Of a stretch of 64,000 bases of DNA, positions 47,501 through 57,302 are shown piece after piece. Each line of letters starts with the position of its first letter. Position 1 is the first letter of the stretch. Origin of the DNA: Trichostrongylus colubriformis (lineage: Eukaryota > Nematoda > Chromadorea > Rhabditida > Trichostrongylidae); contig OZ022260.1 in NCBI GenBank assembly GCA_963978905.1, positions 5,073,725 through 5,137,724 of the forward strand, in the 5' to 3' direction. The notes below the pieces were generated by a model. It saw only the letters and a program-made list of their open reading frames with translations. It was not told the origin of the DNA and ran no database searches. Made by a program: the position numbers and the translations under genes.

Positions 47501-48429
47501 TTTCGGCGTATGTCCTGCTCACTTCGGGCGGTGCAATAACCAAGTTACGTGTGTTCCCTGCTTCTTGGCTCATGTTATACTTATTCCAATCACCGTCCGA
47601 CTTCTTCAGAGATGGTAGTAAAGTAGCCGAAAGAACCGTTGTGAAGATATATTCTTCTCCAGATAGCTGTAGATTTCCGCGAGCTAGATCTACGTAATAA
47701 GCTTTTCTTTTAAATGAGAACCTTAAAAGAAGTCATTTACATGGGAACTAGGTCGAAGAAGGCTATCTGTGGCGAGATCCCGGTGAAATAGCGCGCTTCT
47801 GAGCTGTAGAAACGGCGCCATGGATAACACCCGACGCCTTCGAATGACCGACCCCACCTCCTAGGTCGACTTTGCCGGAGAATGACTGAAGTGCAGAGTA
47901 ATGAGCATGATAGCATAATGATACTTATCGTATCGTATTAGTGCCATATCGGTCGAAATGACCTTGCTGACGTGTTGTTTTTCATGGTGAACACAAGACT
48001 ACACGAACAGTAGACCAATTTAATCAACGCGAGCGAAAAGTCCTTCTTAGGACATTTCACTCGCGGTAACTAGACTAATCTGCGTCTTTGCATTCAAATC
48101 ATCTTTTCACTACTCTACTTACCTCACTGTGAACGCTTAAACTTGAAATATACTAGAAGTTGTGAAGAGTTTTTTTTTTTTGCTGAGGAAAGGTTTGCCA
48201 TATGGAATGGGTGTAACCATGCAGAGATAAAATGGAAAAGAGAAAAAAGGCTGAGCGGCAAAGAAGACACAGAGAGTGTATGGAGAGGGTGTGAGGCAGT
48301 AGGGCACGTGGCAGAACGTGGTAGCATGATACGGAAAGATCCTTGATATGATATAGAAGAACTCCAATGGCGAGGAATGATGCCTGCAGTAGTGTGACAA
48401 GTTCTTGATGGGTGTGTGCCGTTAAGTCC
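44584..48429. other. Intergenic with unassigned open frames
   Basis: The longest plus frame (46120-46596, 158 residues) and the frame at 46873-47154 (93 residues) have no motif I recognise and no clear splice framing. The second ends in an ILDDKVARAW segment that faintly resembles gag-like regions of BEL/Pao retroelements. G-rich words shared with 28.2-28.5 kb recur at 45.5-45.9 kb. No gene is supportable. Confidence 0.4.
46120..46596 (+). other. Unassigned 158-residue open frame
   Basis: The frame runs from ATG 46120 to TAA at 46594-46596. It has a CRKC pair and alternating hydrophobic and charged stretches but no family signature. In a 64-kb window at this base composition a few frames of this size are expected by chance or from old transposons. 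It is listed so that it is not lost. Confidence 0.15.
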
Positions 48430-48560
48430 AAATTTCGCGTTGCGGTGTTGCACTCGCTGCGGCATCAGTACGACTTGCCGCAGTCGGTGCGGAGTTCCGC
48501 ACAGAGCACCATATCCTGATACCACAGGGTCCCTTCGCAGAAATAGCTGTTTCTCAGATC
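48430..48560. repeat. Copy of GC-rich dispersed module
   Basis: AAATTTCGCGTTGCGGTGTT, GCACTCGCTGCGGCATC and GTACGACTTGCCGC line up with the module in the arms of the 37-38 kb foldback element and in the 51.9-52.2 kb element, followed by CAGAAATAGCTGTTTCTCA, which also matches the 38.1 kb arm. Confidence 0.65.
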
Positions 48561-48712
48561 ACACAAATAGCTGACCACTACTGAAGCTCCAATTATTTCA
48601 CACCTATTCACCTGTTCGCCTATTCAATATCCATTTTCCGTCTTCTGCTTTCCTGATTTGTCAACTCTCAGCAATGTCATACACTGTAGCAGACAAATCC
48701 TCATCTCTTCCA

Positions 48713-48748
48713 GTTTTAGGTTGACTACACCTGAAACCAACAACCACT
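48713..48748 (+). promoter_or_regulatory. Possible trans-splice acceptor and short 5' UTR
   Basis: CTCTTCCAG ends at 48713, 35 bases before the start codon at 48749. Nematode messages often receive a spliced leader at such a site close to the ATG. No TATA box is evident. Confidence 0.35.
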
Positions 48749-51268
48749 ATGAACAAGACGGTTCTCTTCGCTCTGATTTTTGCGCTACCCTCGACAACTG
48801 TGTGTTGTGAGAATAAGGAGGCCTGTGACACTTGCAGGAAAGAGTTCCCTTATTTGCTGGAATATGCGAAAATGCCCGAAAGTGTTGTGAAGGTGAGGCC
48901 TGAAAACTACGTGTGAAAAGTGTTTCAGGCAGCGTTCATGCTCAGCACCTTTGCGGGGTCCAAAAGCCGATGGAAAGAGGTTATATCATTAGGACTGATG
49001 TTACGAGGGTGGTGACTTATGCGCAAAAGCCTTGCTCTCGAACGGGACTCAAACCCGCAAAGTTGTTGGGTCAGAACTTCGCAATGCAAAGTGGGGCAGA
49101 TACGCACGAATTAAAATCACAGTATCCAAGGCGTGGAATGCTGGTCGAGTTACAAACTTATACAGCGATGGCGCGTTCCGAGTCTTTCACAATGGTGTTT
49201 CATAAATAAGAACCTCCCAGGACGACGCATTCGAAGCTTTCTGTGCGTGTACTTGAACCATATCCTCAAAAGAGATGGTCAATCGACTGAAAATCTTTTT
49301 TGCGATCAGCTTACCAGCAAAAATCTCCTTAGTTATGCATGGACGTGAACGACTCTTAAACGAATTCAAAATACGTCCCCACCCTTCATGCTAACTCGAC
49401 GAAGAAAAGTTCCCGCCTTCGCCTACTGCGGATCCACAGGAACACGAGATTAGCAGAACCCACTGCAGCATAAAGTCCAAATCCAACCTTAATCACACAC
49501 CCTCGAAATGATTAGATGGCTACTGAATATCCAGACAGTGATCCTTTTCAGCCCACTTGGAGGATTGTGCTTCGTGTATACCTACTGGAGCACCTCGCGA
49601 TGCGAATCGCATCGCCGCACGCGTCTAGTGCTCCGCTGATTCTTTGAGAAATGACCGCGCACAAAACGGTGCTGCCGCCGCTTTCTTTCATAACCTGGCC
49701 TGTTTTGACCAGATGCGCACCCCACCCACAGTGGATTTTAGCGCGATTTCTTCTATTCTTGTACGTTCTGGCCGCGCAACCTATAACCGGTCTCAGTCTT
49801 CGTGATTTCACGATTCTGCCGTTTTTCAACACCATAAGCGACGACTCATCATTGCAGAATTTCAGTGACGCAGAATAGCATGCGAAAGTATGACAACGTA
49901 AAAGTGGCATAATAGCGATGTCTGCCGTCGGCCTATGGCCGCAGCCTACGCATCGCGGAGATGTAGCAGAGCTCCAGCAGATTTCGTGGGGAACCCAACT
50001 TTAAAAGATTTCGTATTGTTCATATCCTGATGATCTTCAGGCTGTTAAACCCCTGCTAAGCTATTTGAAATGTATAGGACTTTTTGCTCTAGTGTACACC
50101 AGAATTTCGTCTTTTCCAGAAGATCTTTGTTCCAGAAGATCTAAAAAATCATCGTGACGTAAAGGTACAGCTTGTTTTACAGTATGTCAGAGAGTTTTAC
50201 TGTGGCGCAAAAAAAGGGAAGGCAAAACCGTGTTATGAGAAATTCTGTCAGAACTTTGACGAGAATATGGTTCAAATAAAGGTTAGTTATAATTTGAAGT
50301 GAGCCCTTTTAGAGTTTGGAGAAGGGGGCACATGTTTGCACGCTTACATTTCAGTAACGTACAACCATGCACAGATCAATTTATTTGTGGCAATACCCAC
50401 ACGAACGGGTGAGAAATTTCAGTGGTCGCGTCACCGTCTAATCCTTAGCTCTGTGACAAGGTCCCATCATGGCAAACTTTTTGCGAGCAAACTTCGCCCA
50501 CGTTGGCTTTCAAACAAACCTGAGTAGTATAACCCTTGCGGCTCAACTCCGATTGGCGCCATTCGTCTCTGTGGTGTTGCCCTCAGCTATATCCGCCGCA
50601 AAATCAACTCTTATTATATTATTAAAGGATCGGAGAAGAAATTAAGACATTTGTTACATCTCACACTTACTAAGAGGCACATTCCAAGGTACTTCGAGCG
50701 TTCCGTCTATAGATAGTGTTCCTCTAACGCTGTGGTCAGTTGAGTCATAAGAACGCCTGAAGCCTGTAGATTAGACAGCGCCCACCTCCTAACGTGCTCC
50801 GCACACATTCAGCGATTCAGTCAGCGGAGCGGTCCTTGCAACTATGTAGCTGAAGAACCTTTTTCAAAACACGATAAAGTCAGATAAAGCGCCGAAAGGT
50901 GGTAAAAGCTAGGTCAACAGCGGTGGTAGGTGATGTCGCTGAATTTTGCACGATGATGTCGATATCAAAATTCGTAAAACCGTTCTACTCGTGGCTATGA
51001 GATTGTAGAGGTCAAAGGTAGCTGTCAACATTTTCTGAGGCTCTCATTTGTTCTAATCCATTTGTGTGATCTCCACCAGTCTCTCTTTTCTAGAAAGGGA
51101 CACCACAGCGGTCTTCGAGCTTTAAGAAAAAATAGGACAAATTCAGTCGGACCTCTTGAAAAGAAAATGAATTCTTTTTCCACATGTTTGACTTGAACTG
51201 CATATTTTCAGGCTGTCAAAGATGGTGAAAAGTTCTGCAAATCGATTTATGTGTGCTTTGAAATGTGA
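48749..51268 (+). CDS. Small secreted cysteine-rich protein, saposin-like spacing (3 exons)
   Basis: Exons are 48749-48892, 50120-50281 and 51212-51268. All junctions are phase 0 with GTGAGG and GTTAGT donors and TTTTCCAG / ATTTTCAG acceptors, giving 120 residues and a TGA stop. Residues 1-19 form a signal peptide (MNKTVLFALIFALPSTTVC), so the product is probably secreted. Cysteines lie at 19, 20, 26, 29, 76, 86, 91, 111 and 117. The C26-x2-C29, C76-x9-C86 and C111-x5-C117 spacings recall the saposin B fold used by worm antimicrobial caenopores, but the gap between C29 and C76 is longer than usual and C91 is extra. Intron 1 holds a tRNA-like SINE and a GC-rich repeat. A competing acceptor in exon 2 (at 50135) would give an immediate stop, so the first one is chosen. 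The gene model is good; the family is tentative. Confidence 0.75.
49020..49110 (-). mobile_element. tRNA-like SINE segment in intron 1
   Basis: On the minus strand TTTGCGGGTTTGAGTCCCGT has the B-box and T-arm pattern of a tRNA (GGTTTGAGTCC). The upstream half is degraded and no cloverleaf forms. It sits inside intron 1 of the secreted-protein gene. Confidence 0.4.
49548..49930. repeat. GC-rich interspersed repeat in intron 1
   Basis: A sharply GC- and CpG-richer block containing GCGATGCGAATCGCATCGCC (a short palindrome) and open on the minus strand for 120 residues without any domain I recognise. Contrast with the AT-rich intron suggests an inserted element. I cannot see its ends. Confidence 0.4.
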
Positions 51269-51446
51269 TTATGAAGCATGGTTTTCCAATTGTTTGAGCG
51301 AAGACCATTTGATAAATTTTGAAAACCAAATGTCAAGTTTCCATCTTCATGGTATCGACGAAAAACGGTGCCCATAGTGCCAGTTCCAGAGATGCATTAT
51401 TGAGCACATCATGAGGAGGTGAATTCAGTACGCGGCGTGCAGTGTA

Positions 51447-51777
51447 CTACGAGTGCGTAATGCCTACAATAGAGGACAAGTTAAAATGGTTGTAGGGCCC
51501 ACTTACACAGAGTGCTCGTCGCTATCACCACGCCTTTGACCCCGCTGCAAAATTTTCTCTTATCGATGCACACCCCATTCCAGATGTCTATAAACATGCA
51601 CAGATGTGATTTGCGAAAATCCTTTGCCCACTGAAGCTTACTTTTTACACACTGGTAAAACGTGTGATGGTCCCATATGGTACCAGATATGCAGGTGACG
51701 CAGCTCTCAGCGCTTGCTTTGCTAGCCATTGCGAATTTAGTATTATCTCCTAGCGTCACTTCCGTTCTCTCGATATT
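51447..51777 (-). CDS. Candidate small gene, cysteine-containing C-terminus (2 exons)
   Basis: On the minus strand an exon 51777-51507 opens after the acceptor TTGGGTAG and ends in phase 1 at a consensus GTAAGT donor. A 43-nt intron ends TTGTAG, and a short last exon 51463-51447 completes a Cys codon and reaches TAG. The 95 residues contain eight cysteines (SCVTC, YQC, HLC, GVC, KFC, and TLC followed by the junction codon), plus two tryptophan-containing helices by appearance. I do not recognise a family. The upstream exon or start is not identified, and the palindromic element at 51.9-52.2 kb lies where it might be. The stop is only about 180 bases from the end of the plus-strand gene, so the two would be convergent. 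Confidence 0.4.
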
Positions 51778-51898
51778 CTACCCAACGGAGGTTCAGCTTA
51801 TATTAAAAAAGAGGTGACAACAGTAGGTTAGTGTGGCCTGACCTCACACCGTAGCACTGATCTCATCTTTCTTGGGCTGGTAGTAAGGTGGTCGAAAG

Positions 51899-52165
51899 TG
51901 CTAGCTACTAGGGTGGGGTCCACGAGGTCGAATTTCCGCGTCGCGGCGTGCACTCGCGGCGCCCCCGTACGACTCGCCGTATCGATTGCCTTTGGTCGCC
52001 CGGCCGAGCGTGACTGCGTCACGTCTGCCCTTTCCACTCATGCCACATTGCCTCGCTTGAAGGCTGCCATGCCCTGCCACTGGCACTCGCATCCGCCGTG
52101 CCGCTCATCGCGCGCGGCCGCGCGGAAATTCGACCTCGTGGGCCCCACCCTAGCTACTAGGGTGC
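51899..52165. mobile_element. GC-rich palindromic MITE, ~267 bp
   Basis: The left end CTAGCTACTAGGGTGGGGTC...GAGGTCGAATTTCCGCG and right end CGCGGAAATTCGACCTCGTG...CCCCACCCTAGCTACTAG form inverted arms of about 40-50 bp. The inner part carries the same GC-rich module (GCACTCGCGGCGCC, GTACGACTCGCCG) seen at 38.0 and 48.4 kb. Confidence 0.85.
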
Positions 52166-52584
52166 TTTGAGCTCCAAGTAACATGCGGGTAACCCATTTT
52201 CAGAGACGATTTTGAACTTCTCCAATCCACCTGATCTAAGGCGTTGTGTGAGAACTTGCAATGCAGTACTTCGAAGTCACATTCTCATTGAATTCATCCA
52301 CAAACAGTTACGCTGAATTTCAAATTTCTCCCTGTGTGTGGAATCGCACTAACTTTGAACCTATGACGGACCATTTTTTATATGAAAGGCCAAAAATTGC
52401 ATCTGCCTTGTATCCACACGAGGTCACATGTTGGTCTCGATTGCTCCTTCCAAACCCATATACGAAAGATATTGGTTCCATCACTGAAACGCATCCAGAC
52501 GTCGTTCCACATTCGGTTTATTTCAACGGAACCCAGCAGAAAGGCAATGAAGATCAGTGAAAAGTCCAAAAATAAAGCGTTATA
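52166..52584. other. Intergenic, ambiguous open frames
   Basis: A plus frame (52261-52560) and a minus frame (52378-52569) overlap. The minus frame looks like a signal peptide but would have to begin with TTG, so I do not call either. Confidence 0.4.
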
Positions 52585-52803
52585 GGGTCAAATAAAGTCG
52601 GAGGGGGAGGAGACGCAACTTCGCGTCGAGGTCGATGCCCCTTTCTCTTCCTAGGCTTAGGCTAAAATTGATATCCTCTCCTCCCACATGGAGAAGCATA
52701 TGTCCAAGCCTAGGTCTTATCTGCTTTGGCCTCAGCCTATGGAGGGAAAGAATTTTTGACGTCGGTGAAAATTTTGCGTCTTCTCCCCGAGTTTATTTGA
52801 CCC
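52585..52803. mobile_element. Foldback element with CCTAGGCTT centre, ~219 bp
   Basis: The left end GGGTCAAATAAAGTCGGAGG and right end CCCCGAGTTTATTTGACCC are inverted. GAGACGCAAC / TTGCGTCTTC pairs next. Near the centre is the stem CCTAGGCTT / AAGCCTAGG (52650-52658 and 52706-52714), similar to the central stems at 8.66 and 44.24 kb. Confidence 0.8.
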
Positions 52804-52954
52804 GCATTATGGAGAAAATAAGAAACTATGAAGAAAAAAGGGCAGGGTAGTAGCATAGTATCAGTGCATATTGAAATGTACCTGATCACGCATGGAAGCA
52901 CGGGGAAGCAACAGGTCGATGCCATTGCTTGATCTTCCCTTAACCATTGTTCAG

Positions 52955-53387
52955 TTAAAGGAATCTTCCACGGAAAATGAGTTTTTGTATTACCCATATG
53001 TTTATGTTGTATTTGCCTAATGTTGGCCTCATGCAAAATTTCACGCGAAAAAATGTGAATCTGGCTGAGATACAGCACCACAAAGTGCGGTCCCAGTGGG
53101 CGGGGCCTAAGATAAAAGCCTCGTTCCGTCGTCCGCCGTGGTCGAAGACGAATTGTAGGAACAGAAGGTTACGTAAACAGTCCCACTCTCCGTTCCCAAC
53201 GGCGGCGGACGACGGGACGAGGCTTTTACATGGAGGCCCCGCCCACCTCGACCGCACTTTGTGGTGCTGTATCTCAGCCAGATTCAGATTTTTTCACGTG
53301 AAATTTTGCATGAGGCCAACATTGGGCAAATACAACATAAATATATGGGTAACACAAAAACTCATTTTCCGTGGACGATTCCTTTGA
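52955..53387. mobile_element. TTAA palindromic MITE, copy 2
   Basis: The left end is TTAAAGGAATCTTCCACGG and the right end is CCGTGGACGATTCCTTTGA. The inner arms carry GCAAAATTTCACGCGA and its complement and AAATACAACATAAA. A long GC-rich inverted core contains GTGGGCGGGGCC and the CGTCGTCCGCCG motif. The whole 433 bp is nearly one palindrome. The right TTAA has decayed to TTGA. Confidence 0.87.
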
Positions 53388-54005
53388 GGGATGACCTTGC
53401 TTTGCAATTCGGCTTATTTTTCAATCAAAAACATCATTCTTAACCTAAATCAGGATACCTTCAACTCTATATAGACATAGAGATCCATTTCGGAAGGAAG
53501 TGTATATGGTGTAAGATCTAAGCGCTCAACAAAACTCACAGAGTAGTCTGGTACGATATGCACAGAGATTGCGTGATTACTCTGTTATAGATCTGGCATT
53601 GAGCAAACATCCAAGTAGACAATATTCATGGCGCAGCTATCCCGATTGCATCCCATGCACCGTCATAGCGTCACACCTGCTCGAAACCCACTAGTCACGT
53701 CCCTTTAGCTCAACTGACCACTAAGGAGCCCAAATGAACGTGGCCAGTTGGGTCGAGCCGATGTATAGCCGTAATGGCGCACTGTGGTGGCGCACAAGAA
53801 GTTCAACCTGGATACTTATCCACTGGTCTACTGTTACAAAAAAGTTAAGGAGGAAGGATAAGGTTTTTGACTTTGACCAATCCTATTGAGATGCGCCGCG
53901 CATTCAGTTTTATTCAAAGTCGCGGTGGCAGATGAATGCGACTTGTCCTATACAGTGAGTTGCATAGGTCAGCCGATCTATGAATCATTGCATTTATCCT
54001 CCCAG
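53388..54005. other. Intergenic or intronic, upstream exons not found
   Basis: If the gene at 54006 is real its earlier exons should lie here or further upstream. A possible short exon ending at the GTGAGT donor near 53975 is out of phase with it, so I cannot link them. Confidence 0.35.
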
Positions 54006-56194
54006 ACATGTGTGGTACTAATTTACCTACCCCAGATGGAAAGAAGGTTTGGTTTGACACGGAGGGAAATGAAACGGGATCTGATCACCTCACCCTGAGA
54101 GTGGATATTCACGCTACCTGCCACTATACCACAACCGCCTTCTTCAAGAAGGCAAGTCGGCAAATTACCTTATTGCGAGGTGTACCTTCAACTCTTTTTT
54201 GTAATTTCTTGGAAAATTCATGATTCTTTGGATAAGTACACGTGACCCCTTCACTCCCTCTTCCACTGATCTTCCAGCGACTCCCACCTTCCCACACCCC
54301 CTTATCTGTATTACTTATATAACACTTCTTTTTCACTATATTTCCCATTTCCTACAGTCACAACTTACACTAATACTCCCGAACATCCCCCAAAAACTTA
54401 ATAATTCTCCAGATCACAAGGATTTCGTCTAAACTCTGGATAACTACTATCCACGACTTTCCTACAGTCTCTCACATCCACAAACTCACTCAAAATCCCA
54501 ACCCTCATCCTAACCCTCATCCCATGCATAACATTCATCCCATGCCTAACCCCAAGCCTAAACCTAAGCTAAAGCCTAAGCCTAAGCCTAAGTCCAAAGC
54601 CTTCTCCAGCCGCGGCCGCCGTGTCTTCTCTAAATTTTCCTCTAAACACCTACCTCCTCGTATTTTTTGTGGAAGAGCTCCACTCCCGCTCAGCCAGCCT
54701 CTTGTCCTGTGCCTTCTTCAGCATCAGCTCCCTTCCGCCTTGCCGCGGTCGCCGTGTCTTCTCATGCTTTCCTAGAGGACTCCAATGTCTTTGTATTTTT
54801 TGTAGAAGGACTCCATTCTCGCCCAGGCAGCGCTGACCTGTACCTTCTCCAGCCGTAGCCGCCGTGCCTTTTCTGGGTTTTCCCTAGGTCCTTCCTTTTT
54901 TCTGGAAAGCTTGGCTCCTTGTCCGGCCAGCCCCTTGCCCTGCGCCTTTTCCAGAACCGAACTCGATCGCCTTGCCGCGGCTGCCATGTCTTCTAAAGCT
55001 TCTCTAGGGAATTCCAATAACCTTGTATTTTCCTGGCGCAAATCCCTTCTCGCTCTTCTCTAGCATCCGCTACCCTCGGTTTACCGCGGTAGCCGTGTCT
55101 TCTCAAGGTTTTCAGCTGAACCCTACGTGCCTTTATTTTTTCTGGAACAACTCCCTCCACAGCGAGACCCTTGTCCTGTGCTTAGAGAAGACACGGCTGC
55201 CGCGTCAAGGCGTGCGAGAGCGGTGCTGGAGAAGGCACAGGACAAAGAGCTGTCTGGGCGAGAATGGAGTTCTTCCAGAAAAGTGCAAGGACGCAGGGAT
55301 TCAGTGGAAAAGTTAGGGAAGACACGGCAGCCGCGGCAAGTAGGGCGGAAGCGGTGCTCGAGAAGGCACAAGACAAGCGTCTGGCTGTACAAGGAGGGAG
55401 TTCTTCCGTAAAAATATAACGACATAGGGGTTTAGTGAAAACCTAAAGAAGACACCGCAACGGTGGTAAGGCGGACGGGAGCGAATGTTGGAGAAGGCAC
55501 ACGACATGGGGGTGGCTGGGCGAGAGGGAGCCCTTCTAATGAAATATAAGGACCTAGGGGGTCCGGGAAAAAGCTGGAGGAGACACGGCGGCCGCGGCTG
55601 GAAAAGGCTTTGGACATGGCTTAGGCTTAGGCTTAAGCTTAGGTTTGGGCTTAGGGGTAAGGGTTAGGCATGGGATGAGGGTTAGGATGAGGGTTGAGAT
55701 TTTGAGTGAGTTTGTGGATGTGGGAGACTGTAGGAAGGTCGTGGATAGTAGTTATCCTAAGTTTGGACGAACTCCCTATGATCTGGAGAACTATTAAGTT
55801 TTTGAGGGATGTTCGGGAGTATTATTGTAAGTTGCGACTGTAGGAAATGAGAAATATAGTGAAAAAGAAGTGTTATATAAGTAATACAGATAAGGGGGTG
55901 TGGGGAAAAGGCACAGGACAGGGGGCTGGCTAGGCGAGAATGGGGTTCTTCTAGAAAAAAATAGAAGGACGTAGGAGTCTACTTGAAAAACCGAGAATAC
56001 GCAAGAGATTGGTATGCTTGTATGCTCGAGCCAGGGACTGTGCATCGATGCTTAACTTCTTTCATTGTGGCAGGCACATGCCCATTTCCACGCACTACTG
56101 TACTTTGTAAGTATATACCAGAACGTTCCACCTATTTACATAGGACAACGAGCACGTTGACATCCCTCGACAGACCTTTCTCAATGGCAATTGA
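54006..56194 (+). CDS. Partial gene, unknown product; large intron holds palindrome
   Basis: Three exons are proposed: 54006-54151, 56074-56106 and 56144-56194 (TGA). The first exon encodes a protein-like segment with KKVWFDTEGNETGSDH and a Cys-His pair, preceded by acceptor CCTCCCAG. It ends AAGAAG before GCAAGT, the consensus donor of a GC-AG intron. The second exon follows acceptor ATTGTGGCAG in the same phase. The last intron would be only 37 nt; reading straight through instead also gives an open frame ending at a TGA. I recognise no domain. The 1.9-kb intron would contain the palindrome at 54291-55904. Upstream exons are missing. The chain of phase-compatible signals is suggestive, not proof. 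Confidence 0.35.
54291..55904. repeat. 1.6-kb palindrome: minisatellite plus TTAGGC-like repeats
   Basis: The outer arms 54291-54540 and 55670-55904 are inverted copies (for example CCCACACCCCCTTATCTGTA and its complement). Inside each is a telomere-like block: GCCTAAGCCTAAG-type on the left (54545-54592) and TTAGGCTTAGGCTTAAGC-type on the right (55619-55670). Between them lie about five units of a 110-133-bp repeat in one orientation (starts near 54610, 54743, 54853, 54975, 55084), then about four units inverted (ends near 55204, 55336, 55466, 55598). The centre is near 55186. One more diverged unit follows at 55905-56000, outside the arm. The units have open frames on both strands, but I treat these as by-products of GC-rich repeats. 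Confidence 0.9.
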
Positions 56195-56632
56195 CGGATG
56201 ACGTGTGATCATTTGGACAACTGTTGATGTGAGTTTTTGCATACAATTTTCACAGCCGAACCCGATTACAACACACCCACCCAAACGGATTAACCCTATG
56301 TTCCGCCCATACAGGGGCACCAGGCGAAAAAGACTGTTCAGTAGCGCGTCAGCATGGTTGCAAAGTGGGTTATTAATTATTTTGTTCAATATTTGATTTT
56401 CTTGTGGAGTCACTATTTCCATGAGCCGCGAATGTGTTTGATCCTGTATAGAAATGTGTTTACTGTAGGCTGATGAGCTCTCGACGGTTTCGCTTTCAGA
56501 CCAGATTAATACAACTGATCGAAATTCAATTCTTTTGAAGTTTTCAACAATCTTATCAGCAACGCCCAGCTTCGGGACAAGTAGACCGTACATTTTGTTA
56601 ATCGTTGGTGGGAGCGGTAACGGCGAAGTCAA
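56132..56632 (-). other. Unassigned 166-residue open frame
   Basis: This frame on the minus strand starts at an ATG near 56632 and ends near 56132. No signal peptide, membrane segment or known motif is visible, and no splice sites frame it. It conflicts with the proposed terminal exon on the plus strand. Probably not a gene, but its length merits a check. Confidence 0.15.
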
Positions 56633-57302
56633 CTAGTGTCAACAAAAATCATGAAAGATGGATCACTTATGATCACGTTCCACTGGGTAAACGTTCTTTC
56701 ACAATGGATGATCCTGAGGTGGAGCCATGCTGAAAGTTCCCCTATCGCACTCTATCGAATTAGTGTCCCTCATTCGATTGCATGGCCCACACTGAGCGAG
56801 TGATATTTGCCGACATCTGAACCATTTCCCATCAGTTCCAGTTGAAAAAAATTCTGTATACGACCCCGTGCTGTGAGAAAGATGTGAAATGGGCGTGAAT
56901 TCGCCAATTTCACATCTTTCTGGTGTGCACTAGCAAACTCTAATTCGGTCAGGTCACGTGCGGAGGCAGAGCCCGCACTTCTTAGCGATGTACCGATCCG
57001 GAACGGAACCAGTAGAGCTGCTTCCATGCGTAGTGACCCAATAGTGATGCCTCACATTCCAATCCTTCTGGGACTCATCAAATTGGATTCATAGCAGTGG
57101 GCAAGACAAAGGTGTAAAATTTCACCATTTTACCATAAAATACAAAGTCTTCTACTTCTGGAAGATCCACCATTTATCAGTCAATAATGTGAAGCTGGAA
57201 TTGTAGAAAAGGCTATGGCGTAATTGATAATCTCTAATACACAAACCAGTATTTTGTTCACAAAATTGGTTTTTTGTTCAGCACTTGGGCTAGACCAGAA
57301 AA
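56195..57302. other. Intergenic with hairpin
   Basis: A 166-residue minus-strand frame (56632-56132) overlaps the last proposed exon of the previous gene on the other strand. It has no recognisable motif. A perfect hairpin lies at 56878-56921. Nothing else is supportable. Confidence 0.4.
56878..56921. repeat. Perfect hairpin, 14-bp outer stem
   Basis: GAAAGATGTGAAAT and ATTTCACATCTTTC pair completely. An inner GGCG/CGCC stem closes a TGAATT loop. The total is 44 nt. It may be the tip of a mobile inverted repeat. Confidence 0.7.

Noticed and set aside
52378..52569. Minus-strand frame with a signal-peptide-like start
   Set aside because: The first codon is TTG, no ATG is available in frame and a plus-strand frame overlaps it.
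54524..55667. Many open frames on both strands of the palindrome
   Set aside because: They repeat with the minisatellite unit and occur on both strands. A by-product of GC-rich repeats rather than genes.
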